A stretch of 64,000 nt of DNA from Ganoderma boninense (lineage: Eukaryota; Basidiomycota; Agaricomycetes; Polyporales; Polyporaceae). Shown one piece after another: positions 20,930-31,910 of the stretch (position 1 is its first letter; each line of letters begins with the position of its first letter). Location: NCBI GenBank assembly GCA_002900995.3, contig CM035308.1, forward strand, positions 3,038,001 to 3,102,000, in the 5' to 3' direction. The position numbers and the translations under genes are program-made. Under the pieces are notes generated by a model. That model was not told the DNA's origin and ran no database searches. It saw only the letters and a list, made by a program, of their open reading frames with translations.

Positions 20930-23900
20930 ATGGACGGCTCCGACGACTATTTCGACGACGACATCGTTTTCGACGAGCAGACTCTAGCATCTATCCAGCA
21001 GCAAGAACAACGGTGGCAGGTCGCGCAGGGAAACCCTCCACAAGCACAAACTGTCCCACAGGCAGGTCAACGACGGACGATACCCCATGAGGGCCCTCTG
21101 CCAGATCCCAAAAGGCAGAAAACGGCACACGATCCCACGGACAATGCGGTCGCCGTGTTTGTTCAACCGAAGACTGGGGAGGACTACGACGAGGACCTGC
21201 CCGACATCTCCATCATCGGCGACGGCACCTACAACTTCCCTGCAGCACAGCGCGCGTCCGTGAATGCGTTGGCCGCGCAAATACGGGACCAGTCGCAGCA
21301 GCTCAACGGTGCGCACCCTCCTACCCGACGGCCTCTTCCCCGCGTTCCTACTGCTGCTGCGGCTCCCGCCAACGCGCGCCTCCAGAACGCTCCGCCGTCG
21401 CGTCCTGCGAGAAACGTGTCCAACCCCCGTACCTCTAACGCTCCTGTCGCTTCGAGTTCGAGGCATTCTGCAGCTGCTAACGCGTCCGCGCGGCCTCCTC
21501 AGGGACGGGGCAAATCAGCCCGTGGCTCTACGCTTGCCGAAATCGAAGCTGCACTTGCAGAGTACGCTTCCCAAGCTCCTCCTGCCTCTACACCAGTGCA
21601 GAACGGCCGTCCTTCTCGAGCCTCCCCTGCGCCTGGGCTAGCTCGCACACCTTCATTCGGCCCACAACCTCCCAGACATCAACCTATGCCTTCGTCTTCA
21701 GCTCGAGGTGGCCACCCTCAACATGCCGCACGAGCGAATGGTCCGCACGCTCAGCGGCCTGCCTCTCGTGCTTCCGGTGGCTCTGCTTCGGTATCTCCTA
21801 TGGAAAGACGACAGAGCTCTGGCCCTGGTCCAGGTCCAGCCCCACGGCAAAGGCCGGCCTCGCCATCAATTCGCCCTCAGCAGCCCTCTCAGCAGCAACG
21901 GGCGCACCAGCAGCGACAGCAACCGCCGCAACAGTACAACGCACCTCAACCGCCTCAGCAATAGCAGGCGCCTCAACCTCAGCAACAACCGCCTCCCCCA
22001 TCGCAGGGAAGCAGCGAGCGCGTGCTCCGAATAGAGCTTGAGGCGCTCAGGGCTCAGTTTGAGGAAGTGCGTAGACCTGTGAATGTTGTCGAAAAACGCG
22101 TACTTGACGGTCTCGCAGCTTTCGAAACAGCAAGAACAGACTGCGAAGGCCCTCGAGGACGCCCAAAATGCGCGTTTTGCGAAGGAGGGCGAAGTGAGCA
22201 TCCTGCGGAAGGGCATGGAGAAGGTATGTCGCTATTTCCTTGACGTGCGCAAGGTCTCTTAAAGCCCTAGACGGCGAAAGACTACTCGGCCGAGGTCGCA
22301 CGCATCAGGGCGGCGAAGGAGCAGGCAGAGGCGGCGCAAGCGCAACTGCGGAAGGAGATGAACGCGGAGCTGGAGCGGATGAAGACGCAGCACATATTCA
22401 ATTTCAAGGTAACACTCGCGTTGGCTTGTCTCGCGGTTCGCGTTGTGTATCACAACTCCCTCCGTTGTAGCAACATGAGCTTGAAACGTCCAACCGTAAG
22501 ACCCCATGGCCGTCTCGCATCAAACGCGACTACGGAGGTCCGCACACTCCAGCGCCGCCAGCAGGCTGGGCCGAGTGTGTTGGGAGACAGCCACCTTCTG
22601 ACCCCGTCGCGCCCGAGGGTTAGCAAGGACCCGCCAGATAGTCCGGGGCGGCAACGCAGGAAGAAGGTCATCAGCATCCCGGAGAGTCCTCCAAAGCGCG
22701 CAGCTAGGCTCCCTGGCTTCGTGAACGCGTTCGAACCCACTACGCCGAAGGTGGCCACGCCCAGGTCGAACATGCGGTTCATGCTTTCGCAGGCCAGTCA
22801 GTCGTCACCTGGAAGAAGGAAAGGCAAGGGCAAGGAAGGAGCTCCCGTGTAGGAATCACGGGAAGCACAAAACGAAGACTTGTATTTCAACCCTCCGACA
22901 GAGGATTATGGCCCTCGCCCCCTCCCCCTCTCACAGTCGGGTGAAGCTCCTAGGCCCATCTCGCAGCCCGACAGTTCTCCCATGGAGGAAGTCCAAGAAC
23001 TCGCCCCGATCCCTACGCCTCATGAGCTGCTACAGCCTCAGTCCTCAGGGCCTGAAGTTGCCAGCTTCGCTGGGCCGTTCAACTCCTCTCCGAACGAGGA
23101 CGTGGAGATGACCGGGGCGCCTGCGCCGCCAGGACCACCAGAACTGCTAGGGCCGCTCCTAGTGCTGTTGATCAACCATTCCGTCCCCGCCACGACGTCC
23201 TCGGAGCGCGCAGACGAAGAATATGGGGCGTGCTGCGCGAAGCTCCTGCAAGCCCTGGGCAATGCTACGATCAAGCTCGCTACCCCCGACGAGACGATCT
23301 GCGTTGTCAGCCAGACGCTCATCGCGATGGGCCGCATACTCTGTGGGGCTGGTTCTGTATGTCCCTCTTCCACGTTTGTTGGATATGTACGCATACTGAC
23401 TGGGCATCCAGGTTGTGCAGTTGACCGTGCTGTTCGACTTGATGAAGGTCATCGCCCTGTTTATCCCGGCTTTCGTTCATCTGTTGCTCGCCCAGGGCGG
23501 TACCGTCGGAAGCGTCGATGCTCCCCCGGAGATTCTTTCGATGCTGTGCGATACGACGAGGGACTTGCTGACGCCGAGTGAGGGTAGTCTAGACGAGCAA
23601 CGAGTGGCGCTAGGAGGTGAATTGCTGGGACTGCTTGAAGCCATTTGTTGGAATACCCCACCAGAATTTGGGATGCGGTAAGTTTGTTGCTTGCGTAGGT
23701 CGTCTTTCCTTCGAGCTGACACGCGTCATCACTATGGAGGTTATCTGTCTTCGCACGCAAAGCTGGTGTCTTGGCCGCTCTCATCAACCCTGCGCAACCT
23801 ACTTCGCTCCTTCACCGGGCGATTCGCGTTCTTACGCTCATTGCCTCATGTACATTTTGTTTTCAAACTTCATGCGAGGTACCGTGCTGAGCGAGGTCGT

Positions 23901-24471
23901 CCAGATCCTACCCTACCGAGACAGTTGTGTCCTGGTACGCCTCGCGAATCCAGACCCTCCTTGCCCCCACGCGTCTGACGTTTCGATAGGACCGTGCAAA
24001 CTATGATGCGGATTGTGGTGCTGCTCTACCACCTGTTTGGACAGCTCAGCGACGAACCTGCGGCACAAGCTGATGGTCGCGCCGCGCCGCGTCTACAACG
24101 GCCTCTGGCACATGTTCACCGTCACGCTCGGGCGGATCAGCTACGCCCCGCCCCCCGAATCCATCTCGCCCGAGGACCAGGTCAAGCTGGAGCAGATATG
24201 CGGTGCGTTCTTTTTCTTTTTCTTCTTTTTTCAGCTGTTCGTTGTCTGATGGGAGCTCTAACACTCGATGTCAATCGGCCCGGATGTGGACGTGTGTGTT
24301 TGTGCAGACCTCGCGAAGGACGTGCTGGAGCTGGTCGTGGACGGCCCCGAGCTCGAGTCGATCTGGGCCGCGTTCCACGTTGAGGACAACGCCCCTGCGC
24401 CGCGGCGCACCCAGGCAGACGCAAACGTAGACGCGGGCGAGGGCGAAGACGAGAGCGCGGATCTCGAGTAA
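20930..24471 (+). CDS. Rad26/ATRIP-like DNA-damage checkpoint protein
   Basis: In fungi this family (Rad26, Ddc2/Lcd1, UvsD) partners the ATR kinase at RPA-coated DNA. The N-terminus is acidic, DDYFDDDIVFDEQTLASIQQ, as in the family. A long Pro/Ala/Ser/Gln-rich disordered stretch follows. A coiled coil comes next (exons ending 22066, then 22119-22223 and 22271-22408: RVLRIELEALRAQFEE, LSKQQEQTAKALEDAQNARF, VARIRAAKEQAEAAQAQLRK). A Pro/basic segment with GFVNAFEPTTPKVATPRS is followed by a helical C-terminal part (23140-23680 and 24060-24468). Two in-frame TAG codons (21962-21964, 22850-22852) interrupt the plain frame. Each could be spliced out by a weak intron (21791-21964; 22847-22903). A frame change near 22500-22590 could be an intron at 22496-22586. 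The exons between 23860 and 24000 are unresolved. It is either an intact gene with poor splice sites or a decaying one. Confidence 0.6.
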
Positions 24472-25589
24472 CTTATGCCCACATCACATTAACGTACCGT
24501 CCCGCACTCATTCATCCATGCCACCATACCCATGTATCCTTATCTGACGCGCATATCACCTATCTTCCTTCCCCGCAGATGGTTGGCGTTCTCAGCGACA
24601 TTTCATATGTGTAAGGCATACGGGTATAAGAAGATACGAGAAGACGTCGTTAATGACCAAAATGTTAAGAATTCCGCGCTTCATGGTTTCCGAGCCGGTG
24701 TAGAACGATGTCGCCGAGAATGTGGAGCCCCCCACGCCGGAGAAGTAAGCACTTATTTGTGCGACCTGTACCCTTATCGGCGCGCAACATCCCGCTAAGT
24801 AGCGGCCCCCTACCAGAGTCTACCACTCGCTGACAACTCCTCGGGCCGACAGGGGCTAGCTGGCGTAGACAGCCTGAGTCTGGCCAGAGCAATGAAAGTA
24901 TAGCGAACGTGGCAGGTACATCTGTGGATGTGCAACGTCACCGTCCGGCAGAGCCAAAGCTGTGCAGAGCCGCCGCGCCACCGTCCTTGTTTACGGTACG
25001 GTTTCAGGACTGTGTGTTCCTCCTCGCTCTCGTGCCGAGGTGAACACGTCTCTCTCGACTCTCGACATGATCCGGCCTGTCTTTCCTAGCTGACGCGTCG
25101 TCGCGCGCGGAGTTCGCCTCTCGGTCCTTAAGTTGTCATCATGACAGGTCCCCGGAGTCGGTGCGTGCTGGTTTTGCAAGAGGGTACCGATTCTTTAGCT
25201 TGTCAATGTCAGACTGTGTATTGTGGCTCATCGTTGTAGATTTCTCTGGCCCCACCGCATCTCCTCAATGTCGCCAATTGAGCGTTTATTCAGGGTCGAT
25301 TGGTTGTCCGCCGGACTGCCGCAAGAACACGCCGAGCGCGGCCGGCGCAAGTGGCCGACATAACGTCCGGGCTGCAAGGTTTGTCCGCGACAGGAGTCAG
25401 GCATCGTACGCGTAGCAGGATACATGAAGTTCTTGAAGGGACCGTGGTGGCTGGCAGTCTCTTTCACCGTCTGATCTTGTTCACCTGTCTGTCATTCAGC
25501 TCGACCCATCCATCCGCCGATCCCACAAACAGCATTTGTGGATAATCTCACTGGCAACTCACGTACACCAGTGGTATAAACGGAACGGA
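24472..25589. other. Intergenic between checkpoint gene and monooxygenase
   Basis: No exon is supported. Plus and minus frames here are short and without recognisable motifs. Confidence 0.45.
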
Positions 25590-27132
25590 ATGCCTGGAAC
25601 GAAGGTCATAATTGCAGGCTGTGGAGTCGCCGGGCCTGTCCTGGGTATCTTGCTCAAGCTCAAGGGGTACGAGCCCGTCATCTACGAACGCCTCGATGCC
25701 CCGACCGACATGGGACTTTCCCTCGTACGTGCATCCCGTCGCCGCTGTCTGCCACTGCCAAGTCCTAATCATTGTCTCCGTCTCTCCGTGGGCTCAGCCT
25801 CCAAGCGAACGGCCTGAAGGTCCTGGGCCTCATCTCGGGGCTCGTGGACAAGATCCCGAAGCACGAGGTGGCCGAGCTCGTGCAGTACTCCGCGCTCCCC
25901 GGGGACGAGCGCGAGCTCGTGCGCTGCCCGATGCCGCACAAGGAGCTCGCGGGGCACGCGGTGCACGGTGTGCGCCGCCCGGTCCTGCTGCGCGTGCTCG
26001 TCGAGGAGGCGCAGGCGCGCGGAGTGCCCGTGGTCTTCGGGCACCAGCTCGTCGGCTTCGAACACCACGACGACAGCGTGACGGTGCGCTTCGCGAACGG
26101 GGAGACGGACACCGCGAGCTTCGTGGTCGGGTGCGACGGGCTGCATAGCGATACGAGGAAGACGCTGTTCGGCGAGGCGGCTGCGTCGTTCACTGGGCTG
26201 GTTCAAGTGGGTTTTTGTCCCGTTGGGGACTTGGGGACTGCCCGGAGAGGTAACGTGTGCTCACCGACTTGTCTGCCCAGACGGGAGGCATCTCGCCCTA
26301 CCCTGAGCTGTTCAAGGCGAGTGGCGTGGAGCCAATGTTCAACATCTACGGCGATGGCGTGCACATGATCGGGTACCCCGTCAACGAGCATGACGTCTCA
26401 TGGACGTGAGTGCTTCCACAGAGCTCCCTCGCGCGTTCTAGCCACCGATATCTTTCGAAGGATAACGCAGCGCGAGCCGAGGCTAAGGAGACATGGCGTG
26501 CGATGGACGAGCAGCGCCAGAAGGAGTTCCGGGAAGGTCCATTCTCCAACCTGCCTTTTGTCGGCGGCGAACTCGTCCGGACAGTAGTCCACATCATCAA
26601 GGTGAGCACCCAGAGAACCGGGTCGGCCCTAAGTATACTCATGTGCTTATGTACCTCAGTACGGGCTATACGACCGCCCCGAGCTCCCTACGTGGCACAA
26701 GGCCGCGTGGTCCTCATCGGCGACGCTGCACACCCCACGAGCCCGGTACGTGCCCCATCACGCTCCCTTATTCAAAATCGAAGTATTCACCCATCGATGG
26801 TCTAGCACCTCGGCCAGGGAGCAAACCAGGCGATGGAGGACTGCTACCATCTCACGCGCCTCCTGCTTGCGCACAACCCGTCCGGCGCGCTGCCATCCAC
26901 CGCGCTCCTCGAGAAGATCTTAAAGTTTGAGGGCCCGCGTATCGCGCGGACGTCTGAGCTCGTCAAGGGCGCGCGCCAGCAGGGCGAGTTGCGGGTCGTG
27001 AGCGGGGTGGAGGGGTGCAAGCAACGGAACGCGATCATCGAGGAAAAGTTCGGGGGCGGAGGGAGCGCGATGAGGGCGCAGGTCGTGCACCAGGTCGCAC
27101 ACCCGTTCAAGGTTGGGGAGAGCGAGATATGA
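25590..27132 (+). CDS. Class A FAD-dependent monooxygenase, salicylate-hydroxylase type
   Basis: Flavoprotein hydroxylase expected to use FAD, NAD(P)H and O2 on an aromatic or similar ring; the substrate cannot be told. Six exons: 25590-~25728, ~25806-26206, 26281-26405, 26442-26601, 26660-26745, 26806-27132, about 410-430 residues. The N-terminal Rossmann motif is VIIAGCGVAGPVLG, followed by the acidic end of strand 2 in PVIYER. The DG motif is FVVGCDGLHSDTR. The GD motif is VVLIGDAAHP, continuing over a splice to HLGQGANQAMEDC. No signal peptide or membrane anchor is visible. The first splice is ambiguous: GTACGT...CAG gives the wrong frame, whereas GTGCAT...AAG restores SLVPNGLKVLG. No polyketide synthase, terpene synthase or P450 lies nearby, so membership of a biosynthetic cluster is not supported. 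Confidence 0.88.
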
Positions 27133-27339
27133 TGGCGATAGGGCACTAGGTAGGACGCACATGAGGCAAAAGAGTTCGGCTTTTCGAGTTTAAGGTGCTG
27201 GGACGCGGCCCGAGGGTGAGATTTGGCAGAGCACTAGCTAGGATCCACTGTACTTATCTACAACTCAACTCACAACACCCTCCAGCACTTCCGCAGCCTC
27301 ATGGTCGCCCGCATCCATCTCTTTTTTTTCCTTCCGTTA

Positions 27340-27644
27340 CATTGATTCGCAATTGGTTATGGAAAAAACTCACAACTTCTCATATGCCCTAGTTAAGTGG
27401 TTTTCAGCTGTTAGCAATGAGCCCGACGAAGACACTGGCCTTTTGGTCGTGGAACCTGATCTCGACGTTAACGGACAACGTGTCCTTGATGTCATTCATA
27501 TCAATACTATATTCCGTAGTGCTCACCTCATCCCCGTCCACGGTATCCATCATATACCTCCATACATACGAGCCTCGGACGCACTTGATTCATTCAATGC
27601 ATACTTCGTACGCAGACCATCACGCGCACGAGGAGGTTTATTAA
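27340..27644 (+). pseudogene. Plavaka transposase C-terminal remnant
   Basis: The frame around 27370-27600 reads ALVKWFSAVSNEPDEDTGL, VLDVIHINTIFRSAHLIPVH and ASDALDSFNAYFV. After a one-register shift it continues YADHHAHEEVY to a stop at 27642-27644. This is the usual C-terminus of Plavaka (CACTA-like) transposases of Agaricomycetes. The catalytic core upstream is missing: FAD monooxygenase sequence ends only about 200 bases before it. One frameshift and the truncation make it a relic. Confidence 0.7.
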
Positions 27645-27646
27645 TG

Positions 27647-27649
27647 TAC

Positions 27650-27684
<35 letters not shown>
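27647..27684. repeat. AT dinucleotide microsatellite
   Basis: Alternating AT/TA over about 38 bases with one phase break, directly after the Plavaka remnant. Confidence 0.95.
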
Positions 27685-30480
27685 GATGTTGCTTGTCTAT
27701 TTACTTGTTCCTGCGTTCAAGTACTGTCGTCTCGACTCTCCAGGGGGTGTTGCGTCTCGGAAACCATGTGCCATGAGGCCGGCGCTATCGATCCATTCTG
27801 GCGCTAACCCAGGGCAAACCAGTGTTGTCAAGTGATCGCCAGTGAACCAGCGCGATCAAGCTTCTGTCAGTGCTGTCAAGGCGTCCAGTAGCTTCAAGTT
27901 CGGCCAAGTTCCGGACGAAATGCTGATGTGCTCAATCGCTCCTCGAACTGCCTCGTCTGTCTCCCATGTGGGGATGCACACCACCGGCAACTTGAAAGGG
28001 CGTTCTAGACGTTATCTCACCGTATGTAGCGGCTAGTAGGTGAGAGTCGTCATTTTTGTTGGCAAGAAGGGATCGAGCGGCCGCGACTGCAAGAAGTTGA
28101 GCCAAAGGCAGAGCCCGAGTGTACGCGCATTGTACCGCCCCCGGGGCGCCCAGTTCGCGCTTGTGGCGCCGCTTGCGCCACGCATCCCGAGGCCGCGCCA
28201 TCCGGATCCGCTTGTTCTCTTCTTCAGGGCGGCTTCCGCCAATCTTACGCCGCCCGGTACCGCTCCGGATCCAGGCATTGCGCCTGCAGGTGCCGCAGTT
28301 CGTTGTGGTTCGGGGAGGGCGCTACGGCTCCCCACCGCTTTCGGAGCGGCATGCGAGGGGTCGCTTCAGTTAGAAAGCTGTCGCGGCCACACGCTTTATC
28401 GGGGGGGCCCTTGCATGGGTTCCTTGCGGGCGCGTGATGCACGAATAGGATGTCTCGCGGCGGGAATTCATGTGGCCGTCACAGTCGCGTCAGCTGTGTT
28501 GACGCTGATAGAGAAAGGGGTAGATAGACTCACTTCTAGTATCGCGCGGTGCTACGTTGCACTGCGCCGTTCTCGAGCACTAAAGGGTGCAATTGTGATC
28601 CATGCAGCGCAACCGATGGATAGCGGTGTGTGCCGCTTGGGGCGAGGGTAGATCGGCTCTCTCGGTTGGAGGACCGCGCCTTGTAATATAGGTGGTCCTC
28701 CGCTGCGCGCTGCGCGAACACAGTGAGCCATCCTGACGCGCCGAGAACGCCAGAGGAGCCATTTGTCGGCGGTCGAGATCCTTCGGCTTTCCTTGAAAAG
28801 TTCACCGATGAACTTGATGAGACAGAAACCCCGACATTTTGCCTGCTGCGCGGCGTAGTACTGTTCCGATCATAGGTGCTCTCCCATCCTGGTTCTGCTC
28901 GGTGGCAGCCTTCGCCGCCTGGTCATCTGACGTCTTCGTCGCGACGGCCGCGGCGGTAGGCTCCTAGGCAACCCATCCGTGCTCGAACCCCTCTTCACGA
29001 CGGTTCAGGAGGTGTTTGCGGGAGAGCTGACCACCGGCGGTGGGCTTGCCATCGCCGTTCTTAGTACGGTCGTCGTGCACCTCGGGCTGATCTGTTCTAT
29101 CATCTTCTAGCAAAGACGAGCGTACATCTCGCACCACGTCGCTTCGTCGGTTGCATTCTCGAGGACCAGACGGGTGACATGGATGAGCGTCCGTCCACCC
29201 TTCTCTTTCTCGGACCCGTTTGCCCGCGAGATGATCTAGTTCGAGATTGAGAGTCGAAGCGCTCCGCGTGAGCTTGTTGAGCAGTGAACGGACCTTATGG
29301 TCGACGACGTCTCGCGACTCCGAGTCAACGGTCCTTCGTGAACAGATTAGCGGGCGTGCATCGGTTGGCGGACACTTCTAATGGTGAAACGGGCTCCAGA
29401 TTCTAGGCGCCTGCGGGCGAGGATGATGACCCGAAGGAAATGCCTGAGCCAGACGGCGTTGCACTACGGCGTTTCACATCGTGCTCACCGCCGCGCCGGC
29501 TCCATGAGCGGCCGCTGCCTGGGTGGCCACCAAGGCCGTCGTCCCGGATTTGTAAGAAATGAGGGCAGCGTACCTTGAGCTCCTCCTCCGTCCTCCAATG
29601 CTACGCCCAGTCCCTCCGTGCTTCCTCGTCAGAAATCCTAGAGGGCATGATTACGTACCTGCCTTTTAGACTGGTATTGAAGACAATGTGGAGGGTGGAT
29701 TGCATTGACACAAGGACTGCCGAAGACTGGTTGACAGATGATGGTCGGCAATAGGGAGTGCGTACGACAAGCACAACGCCGCCTTTAGACGCTCATCTCG
29801 AAAAAGCAGTACTGTTAACCGCCAGAGTGCAGTTCTTTCACGGTCTCAGATGATTCACTGTCTACGTGGTCATGAGTACTAGTGCAACGGTACGGCATTA
29901 TTGTCGGAAATTTCCAAACACCTTACAAGAAGCCAAGATCGTAAGCGTGGGGAGGTGCATTCTAATGTCCGGTCTGCGTAATCACTTTCGGACCGGTTCA
30001 AGACCGTCCCTGACGTCATAATCCAGACCTCTGAGCTTATCAGCACTTAATAGCGGAACCCAGCAGAACTCAGCCGGCTTATTAGCGTCACCGTTCCCTT
30101 CCCACAGGTTGGATTCTTGGAAGGTGTCCGTCGGCCTGGCTTCTCAATAACGCCTCGCGAGAAAAGCCCGTCTTACTCCCGGCTTCGCAGTTGCCTTCCA
30201 TTTCTGATGGCGCTCTGGCGCGAGTACTACCTCGACGTCTTGCCTTTCCCCATCCTCGTCGTCCATCCCCATTAACTTCTTCTACGACCTTGCGTTGTGC
30301 GCTTTGGTACCCACATCCTCCGGTACGTTTCTTTGTGTCAAATTCCCCAATGTATTGTCGGTACTGACTCTGGGCTGCGTTCAATAGGTACTTTACACAT
30401 AGCTGCCGGTAGAACTAGGCAAGTGCGCTTTGCCCGGATCGTCAGCGCGCCGCGGCCTGACTGGCCTGACTGACAGACCA
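27685..30480. other. Decayed DNA, no supported gene
   Basis: ORFs on both strands are short and overlap without motifs. The sequence is probably old transposon debris but no family could be named. Confidence 0.4.
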
Positions 30481-31554
30481 ATGGCTCCATCGCGCTTGAG
30501 AAAGAAGGCGAAGGCAACGCGGAAGAACGGGTCTGCTCGTCGAGGCATTACGATGGATATGTGCGAGCATTGCGACGGCTCTTTCGATGTCCGCGGGTTA
30601 GGGCAACACCGGACGGCATGCGCACGGAAGGTGGTGGATTCACTCGCGAAGGTTGAGTACGCCACTATACAGGGCAAGAAGCATCAAGGTAGCGTCTTTT
30701 CCGATTTCTGGGTTTGGGAGCAGAATCATTGACCCTCTCGTCCTGCCACTCGTCTACCCATGTGCCCGGGTCGCTAGGTTAGTACATAGAACGCATTGTG
30801 TCATGTTGAAGCTAATCGATTTGTGTTATTAGACGCGCCGAGCGAATCACCGCGAAACCGTGCCGCACGGCTGAGGGTCACAGCTGACGACGACGACGAC
30901 GACGACAAAGGTGGTAGGTCCCTTGTTAGCGAGGAGTATCTCGGCGGCGGTTCGCGCGACCTGTCAGACGACGGTATGTAATAGCTATCGCCATCGAGAC
31001 TCACAGCGTCTGCTAACTTTGGGCTATTGTTAGCTTCCTCGTCTAATGGAGAAGGATCACCTATGTCAGATGTCCGTCCAATCTGGCGCGATATGTCCGT
31101 CGCCGGCAGTGACGGGTTCGCTGTCGATTTCTACCCTCCTCCCCCTCCTCCTCCTTCTCCGGCCGTCCAAGCTGTCGATGCAGACATCCCAACTGGCGCC
31201 TATGCGGGTGTAGGAGCTCCGCAGCCTTTCCCTTCCTATCAGTTGGACGACTTCAGAGCTGAGTACGACACAATGATCGTTCGTGCGGCTGAAGTCCATC
31301 ATTTCGACGAGTTCACTCGTGGTCGCACATCTTCCACTATACCTCCAATTGATCCGCGTCCAGACCGGCCCTTTGGTTCTCTCGCTGAGTTTGAGTTTGC
31401 GGAGCTAGCGACTGATGCGTCGCTAAGCAAGAAGCATATCAACGCCTTCCTCAAGTTAATCCGGCGCATCCGGTCTAGTGGAGAGGAATTTTCGTTTGCA
31501 ACACATGGAGATGTTCAGAAAGCATGGGACACAGCGGCGACACAAGTTCCTCCT
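30481..31554 (+). pseudogene. Plavaka transposase N-terminal remnant
   Basis: Three exons splice cleanly: 30481-30688, 30833-30973 and 31034 to about 31554. They start MAPSRLRKKAKATRKNGS, carry a C2H2-like finger CEHCDGSFDVRGLGQHRTAC, then an Asp run encoded by a (GAC)n repeat (30886-30906), a Pro run, and the segment FGSLAEFEFAELATDASLSK with FLKLIRRIRSSG. This order matches the N-terminus of Plavaka transposases. Beyond 31560 the frame breaks (stops near 31594 and 31677) and the core is not recognisable, so it is truncated. The C-terminal remnant at 27.4 kb lies upstream on the same strand, so the two cannot be one simple deleted copy. Confidence 0.65.
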
Positions 31555-31910
31555 GTTTGTATCTGTTCATGCTGTTCTTATCTTGCATTGTCTTAGTATT
31601 TTTTTTAGTTCAAACACCAAGTCAATGTTGTCGCAGTACCACACAAGGGCGAGGACAGCAACTGTGACAACTACTGATGTGATATCTATCAACGCCTTGC
31701 AGTGGGGAGAGGGAAGACCATGTCCGGACTATGTAATACTAGCGCTGCTGTTGTACCTCAATTTTCTGGACTCCTCCGAATAGATCTCTCTGCTCACTCT
31801 GATCTACGCAAATTGATACAGAAGCTGAATTTTCATGACTATGTAGTCCCCGCGGGAGTCGTGTGTGTGCGAGGTGGACGAGTATTCTGTACGGCTCTAG
31901 TCCTAGACTA

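Noticed and set aside
27647..27684. AT run as a Plavaka terminal structure or origin
   Set aside because: It is a plain dinucleotide microsatellite without flanking terminal repeats.
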